This document shows, in pieces, positions 7,201-9,399 of a stretch of DNA of 9,399 nucleotides (positions are counted from its first letter, which is position 1; each line of letters opens with the position of its first letter). The stretch is from an uncultured Lachnospiraceae bacterium (GTDB taxonomy: Bacteria > Bacillota > Clostridia > Lachnospirales > Lachnospiraceae): NCBI GenBank assembly GCA_937915975.1, contig CALGGL010000325.1:1-9399 (forward strand), in the 5' to 3' direction. The notes under the pieces were generated by a model. That model did not search any database. It saw nothing but the letters and a program-made list of their open reading frames with translations, and was not told the origin of the DNA. Made by a program: the position numbers and the translations under genes.

Positions 7201-9374
7201 ACCGGAAGCTATACGGTTGTGAAGGGTGAGCTTACAAATGAAGAAAAAACAGAATTAGAGAGCCATATAACGTATACTACCACAGCAACATCAGCTTCAT
7301 CTGTAGGAACTTATCCGATTACTGCAAGCTATGACGATACTGCTGATTATATAAAAGCTACATCAGTAGACGGCACATATACCATAAAAGGCAATACTGC
7401 ACAGGTAAGTACGGCAGATGGAGAAAATGGAGATGTAATTCTTACTTATGACGGCAAGGAACATGGTATCAACGCACCTGTATTAAAAGATGGTGAAGAT
7501 GAAACCATAGATGCAGATTTGTATAAGGTATATTATTCAGCATCACAGCTTACAGATGCTAATTATAATACTGTTGGAACGACTTCAAGCCCTACATTTA
7601 AAAATGCAGGTGAGCATACAGTATACTATTATATAGTAAGCGAAGAATATACACCGGTAACAGGAAGTGCAAAAGTAACTATCAATAAGGCACCTCTTAC
7701 CGTAACTGCAAAAGATAAAGAGATAGCATATAACACACCTGCTGAAAATGATGGTGTAACATATGATGGATTTGTAAATGGCGAAACTGAAAGCGTACTT
7801 ACCGGCGCACTTACATATAGCTACAAGGCTAAGGCTGCTGACGGTACCGTAACAGCAAATGAGTATGCAGCAGGTTTTGCAAACGGTAAAGCAGGAGAGT
7901 ATGCGATTGTTCCGGCAGGACTTACTTCCGATAATTATGAGATTACATATGAAAACGGAACAATGACTGTAACTGCAGGAATGCTTGATGAATCTTATTT
8001 TGAATCCATAACTGAACAGATATATGAAGCAGACGAAAGTGGAAATGGTGTAGCTAAGACACCGGATGTTACTATTAAATCAGATTGCGCTTCCTATGTA
8101 AGCACTGATGATTACACAGTAACTTATGAGAATAACGTAGATGCAGGTACAGCATATGCAGTACTTACACCGACGGCTTCCGGTAACTTTGCAGGAAGTG
8201 CGGTAGTTAAGATACCATTTACTATAGGTAAGAAAGCTGTAACTATAAAGGCTGAAGATAAAGAGTCAACATACGGTACTGAATTAAAGGAGCTTACTTA
8301 TCAGGTAACAATCGGAAGCTTAAATGATGCTGAAAAAGCATTATTAAATATTGGTGTTGAAACTGCAGCGATGACAGGAAGTAATGCCGGTACTTATGAT
8401 ATAAACATAACTTACACAGAAAATCCTAACTATGAAGTTACTACAGAAAAAGGTATCTATACTATAACTCCAGCAGGCATTATGACTGCAGTTGCTACAG
8501 GAGTAGATGTGGTATATGACGGACAGGAACATAGTGGAACAGTAGAACCAAAGGTGGCTGCATTACCAAATAATAATGCAACGGTTTACTATAGTAGTAC
8601 TGATGAACTTACGGCAGATAATTATATTTCAAAAGGTAGTACTGATGTACCGGTGTTTAAAAATGTAACAGAAACTGATGTTACAGTTTACTATTATGTA
8701 GTAAGTAATAATTTTGAGCCGGTAAGCGGAAGCTATAATGTACGTATAACTCCTGCAACACTTACGGTAACTCCAAAAGATGTAGCCAATGTTACATATG
8801 GAGATGCGGCACCTGATTTTACAGGATATGACAAGACTGAAACTTATCTTACATATGAAGGATTTGTTGCAGATGATGCATATGAAAATGCTGTTACAGG
8901 AACACCTGTATTTGCGACTACTTATACACAGGGTTCTGATGTGGGAGATTATGAGATAACGGTTTCAGGTCTTACAGCAGAAAATTATAATATCGTCTTT
9001 AATAAGGGCGAACTTACTGTAGGAAAGAAAAATGTAACACTTGATTGGGCGGTTGATACAGGAGCCGGTCACGGTACGGTATCAGAAGATAATCCGGCTG
9101 TACCATACACAGGAAAGTCTGTTACCATGCCGATGAAGGCTACATCAACCGGACTTTATAGTGGTGATGAAGCTAAACTTGATATAGCTTATACTGGCAA
9201 CAGCGGAACAGTTGTAGGAACTTATACAGCAGAAGTAACCGGAGTATCCGGCGAAAAGGCAGGTAATTATATCTTTACACTTCCAAGTGATAAGACTTGG
9301 GAGATTACGAAGGCTTCAAATACTGTAAGTGATGTAACGATTACAGACTGGACAGAAGGACAGCCTGCACCTAC
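1108..9374 (+). CDS. Giant secreted MBG/YDG/Ig-like repeat surface protein, 3'-partial
   Basis: At least 2755 genomic codons are present. The protein has a signal peptide (1-34), an Asp/Glu-rich linker (about 35-136), an N-terminal beta-rich region (about 138-465), then some 26 beta-sandwich or beta-grasp-like repeats to the end. Many repeats carry the marks of MBG_2 (YGX-type: VTAKDxxxxYG ... GTYxI ... NYxIxYxxGTLTV), YDG (IDKIYDGNTT ... NYTLTSVNP) and Lachnospiraceae Ig-like domains (YTGxxxxP ... AGTATVTVTGxGNYxGTVTKTFTI). Proteins like this are exported and usually serve as long stalks for adhesion or matrix contact; this is inferred from family, and no catalytic domain is visible. The start is TTG with a perfect ribosome binding site and a separate promoter. 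The reading frame appears to stop at 9394-9396, but that TAG is in sequencing adapter starting at 9375, so the six residues after Pro2755 are not real. Any LPXTG-type sortase signal, dockerin or choline-binding end would lie beyond this window. Confidence 0.9.
1210..1515 (+). other. Acidic low-complexity linker
   Basis: Residues 35-136 are dominated by Asp, Glu, Ser, Asn and Lys with almost no hydrophobic or aromatic residues, for example EDSSEEKTEAEAADDNE near the end. This is expected to be disordered. Its place right after the signal peptide suggests a flexible, strongly negative N-terminal tail, as seen in many large clostridial surface proteins. No repeats of fixed length were found in it. 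Confidence 0.75.
1519..2502 (+). other. N-terminal beta-rich region before the repeat array (two or three domains)
   Basis: Residues about 138-275 (DGVTVRVTAEEGTF ... GKSVQVSFSV ... VYHIEDDD ... DGFSYYTVEF) resemble the ZU5-like domain found near the N-terminus of many Lachnospiraceae surface proteins, which ends in a strand with Phe-Ser-x-Tyr. Residues about 276-361 (YVMEGDSTVALTDILSFVGI ... KWMVTAHQAF ... MKVTVDGVEYEIVVTDA) form a second compact beta unit that also recurs in such proteins. Residues about 362-465 contain WNDGDIFVCNGSTYEF and two lone cysteines (Cys380 approximately and Cys454) and match no family I can name. The region differs in composition from the repeats and is the best candidate for a ligand-binding head. 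Confidence 0.5.
2515..3312 (+). repeat. Repeat domains 1-3: first Ig-like units of the array
   Basis: Three units. Unit 1 (residues 470-554) has TYTYSGSSKNL ... GGTIYYRYKKS ... DAGTYNIQWY. Unit 2 (555-655) is a cadherin-like variant: SYSTSLQTASLTAA ... YFSLSGTTLNIAA ... PAGTYKVIVRASA. Unit 3 (656-735) has GTYDGSEHTVTVSGGSGGTIKYSTDN. Units 1 and 3 share the pattern of a YSG or YDG entry, then GGTIxY, then a Tyr-rich strand. They are Ser/Thr/Gly-rich and less acidic than later repeats. They are probably older or separately acquired, because they do not fall into the classes that recur later. Confidence 0.7.
3313..4350 (+). repeat. Repeat domains 4-7: one D-class and three F-class Ig-like units
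   Basis: Unit 4 (residues 736-809; GLNWSNTTFTYDGDAH) is of the same class as units 13, 16 and 25, with a Trp then a YDG/YTG entry. Unit 5 (810-888), unit 6 (904-976) and unit 7 (977-1081) share the class signature Y(T/S/N)G near the start, an EGxDYxxxY step, a (D)N(x)NAGTATVTVTG turn, and a GNYxGTVTKTFTI ending. Unit 7 carries a 20-30 residue insertion rich in Asn, Asp and Lys just before its AGTITVRVTG strand. A short Asn/Thr/Asp-rich spacer (889-903) separates units 5 and 6. Confidence 0.7.
4351..4626 (+). repeat. Repeat domain 8: YDG domain
   Basis: Residues 1082-1173 read LIAIDKIYDGNTT at the entry, then LVAGDEDYVSVS, ADVGTDIKVN, and GDYAGNYTLTSVNP before VLVDITKR. This is the classical YDG pattern (K-x-YDGNT, GD, VGTxxxV, GNYxL). 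It is the only clear YDG copy in the window and sits just before the first long block of recurring classes. Confidence 0.75.
4627..6249 (+). repeat. Super-repeat copy 1: domains 9-14 in class order F-A-B-C-D-E
   Basis: Domains by residue: 9 (1174-1252, F, YEDNVHAGTATVTVTA); 10 (1253-1334, A, MBG_2-like, GADIKELTY ... GTYPITISY); 11 (1335-1436, B, VVYNGENHSATV ... IYYSTES ... DAGTYTVYAYVIS); 12 (1437-1531, C, MBG_2, APLTVTAKDRTVTYGY ... NYDITYATGTLTVNPK); 13 (1532-1620, D, FTWTPDTHTFTYDGT ... GSKAGNYSY); 14 (1621-1714, E, ENSWVVEPAIQAEIPEG ... AKFGETVFTYY). The same six classes recur in the same order from 7981. Domain 10 has HG where MBG_2 units usually have YG. Class letters are mine and rest on visible motifs, not on a computed alignment. 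Confidence 0.65.
6250..7134 (+). repeat. Domains 15-17: partial block in class order C-D-E
   Basis: Domain 15 (residues 1715-1827) is a long MBG_2 unit with ITYGDTAPAYGYEL and an extra 15-20 residues, ending NYEFVFNAGEFTVEKR. Domain 16 (1828-1916) is D-class, TLTVKWPTPNEFVYTGS ... GAYTAKVDTTGL ... ANYRL. Domain 17 (1917-2009) is E-class, LSVSDWYYGEPAISPVATAKYGEVQFKYV. The order repeats that of domains 12-14 directly before it. Confidence 0.65.
7135..7980 (+). repeat. Domains 18-20: partial block in class order A-B-C
   Basis: Domain 18 (residues 2010-2094) is A-class MBG_2 (ITADNKESNYGADI ... GTYPITASY). Domain 19 (2095-2194) is B-class (ILTYDGKEHGINAPV ... KVYYSASQL ... NAGEHTVYYYIVS). Domain 20 (2195-2291) is C-class (APLTVTAKDKEIAYNTP ... 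NYEITYENGTMTVTAG), with YN in place of the usual YG. The order matches domains 10-12. Domains 10 and 18 share the exact 15-base string ACTTATCCGATTACT at the GTYPIT strand (5029-5043 and 7309-7323). Confidence 0.65.
7981..9374 (+). repeat. Super-repeat copy 2: domains 21-26 in class order F-A-B-C-D-E, last one cut
   Basis: Domains by residue: 21 (2292-2375, F, DYTVTYENNVDAGTAYAVL); 22 (2376-2457, A, KAEDKESTYGTELKELTY); 23 (2458-2549, B, VVYDGQEHSGTV ... VYYSSTDEL ... VYYYVVS); 24 (2550-2640, C, LTVTPKDVANVTYGDAAPDF ... NYNIVFNKGELTVGK); 25 (2641-2735, D, LDWAVDTG ... VPYTGKSV ... GEKAGNYIF); 26 (from 2736, E, VTITDWTEGQPAP). Domain 26 breaks off after 20 residues where the genomic sequence ends. 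Domain 26 begins 1332 bases after domain 21; in copy 1 the matching distance is 1341 bases. Confidence 0.65.
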
Positions 9375-9399
9375 AGATCGGAAGAGCGTCGTGTAGGGA
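9375..9399. other. Illumina TruSeq adapter left on the end of the contig (not genomic)
   Basis: The terminal 25 bases begin with AGATCGGAAGAGC, the common start of Illumina TruSeq adapters, and go on with GTCGTGTAGGGA, the exact continuation of the adapter read at the read-1 primer side. A match of this length by chance is not credible. The adapter supplies the in-frame TAG at 9394-9396 and the residues Asp-Arg-Lys-Ser-Val-Val, so neither belongs to the organism. True sequence ends at 9374. Confidence 0.97.

Noticed and set aside
2515..9374. CRISPR-like or simple tandem DNA repeat
   Set aside because: The repeats are protein domains of variable length (about 220-340 bases) with diverged DNA, and no short constant repeat with regular spacers exists.
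9394..9396. Stop codon of the giant gene, giving a complete 2762-residue protein without an anchor
   Set aside because: The TAG lies inside sequencing adapter, so nothing can be said about the true C-terminus.

Overview
The window looks like one assembled piece, probably a metagenomic contig, from a low-GC Gram-positive bacterium. The best guess is a gut or rumen Clostridium relative of the Lachnospiraceae type. The support is A+T-rich DNA, strong AGGAGG-type ribosome binding sites, an extended -10 promoter, and a protein set (NERD protein, Rpn/PD-(D/E)XK transposase remnant, giant MBG-repeat surface protein) common in that group. The genus cannot be fixed from this sequence.

Layout. At 31-759 (+) lies a NERD-domain nuclease-like protein that appears to lose its expected helicase part. 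Its last codons run into DNA that reads on the opposite strand as the middle of an Rpn-family (PDDEXK_2) nuclease/transposase, at about 985-725 (-), with both ends missing. From about 986 to 1107 there is a promoter, a leader and a strong ribosome binding site. At 1108 a very large open reading frame begins with TTG and runs to the end of the window. It encodes a secreted, probably wall-associated protein with a signal peptide, an acidic low-complexity stalk, an N-terminal beta-rich region, and at least 26 Ig-like/MBG/YDG-type beta repeats of about 75-115 residues each.

The repeats are not a simple tandem array. By my reading they fall into recurring classes, and the six-class order F-A-B-C-D-E occurs twice (from 4627 and from 7981). 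Between the two copies lie the partial orders C-D-E and A-B-C. This suggests growth by duplication of multi-domain blocks.

The last 25 bases (9375-9399) match the Illumina TruSeq adapter, not genome. The apparent stop codon at 9394-9396 and the last residues of the giant protein are therefore artefacts. The gene is 3'-partial, and its true C-terminus (where a sortase signal or other anchor might lie) is not in the window. The first five bases (GATCT) could also be adapter residue, but that is weak.

No operon logic links the NERD protein to the surface protein: the giant gene has its own promoter. I see no RNA gene, CRISPR array, complete mobile element or convincing new defence system. The most notable points are the remodelled NERD/Rpn junction, the block-duplicated architecture of the giant protein, and the adapter contamination.
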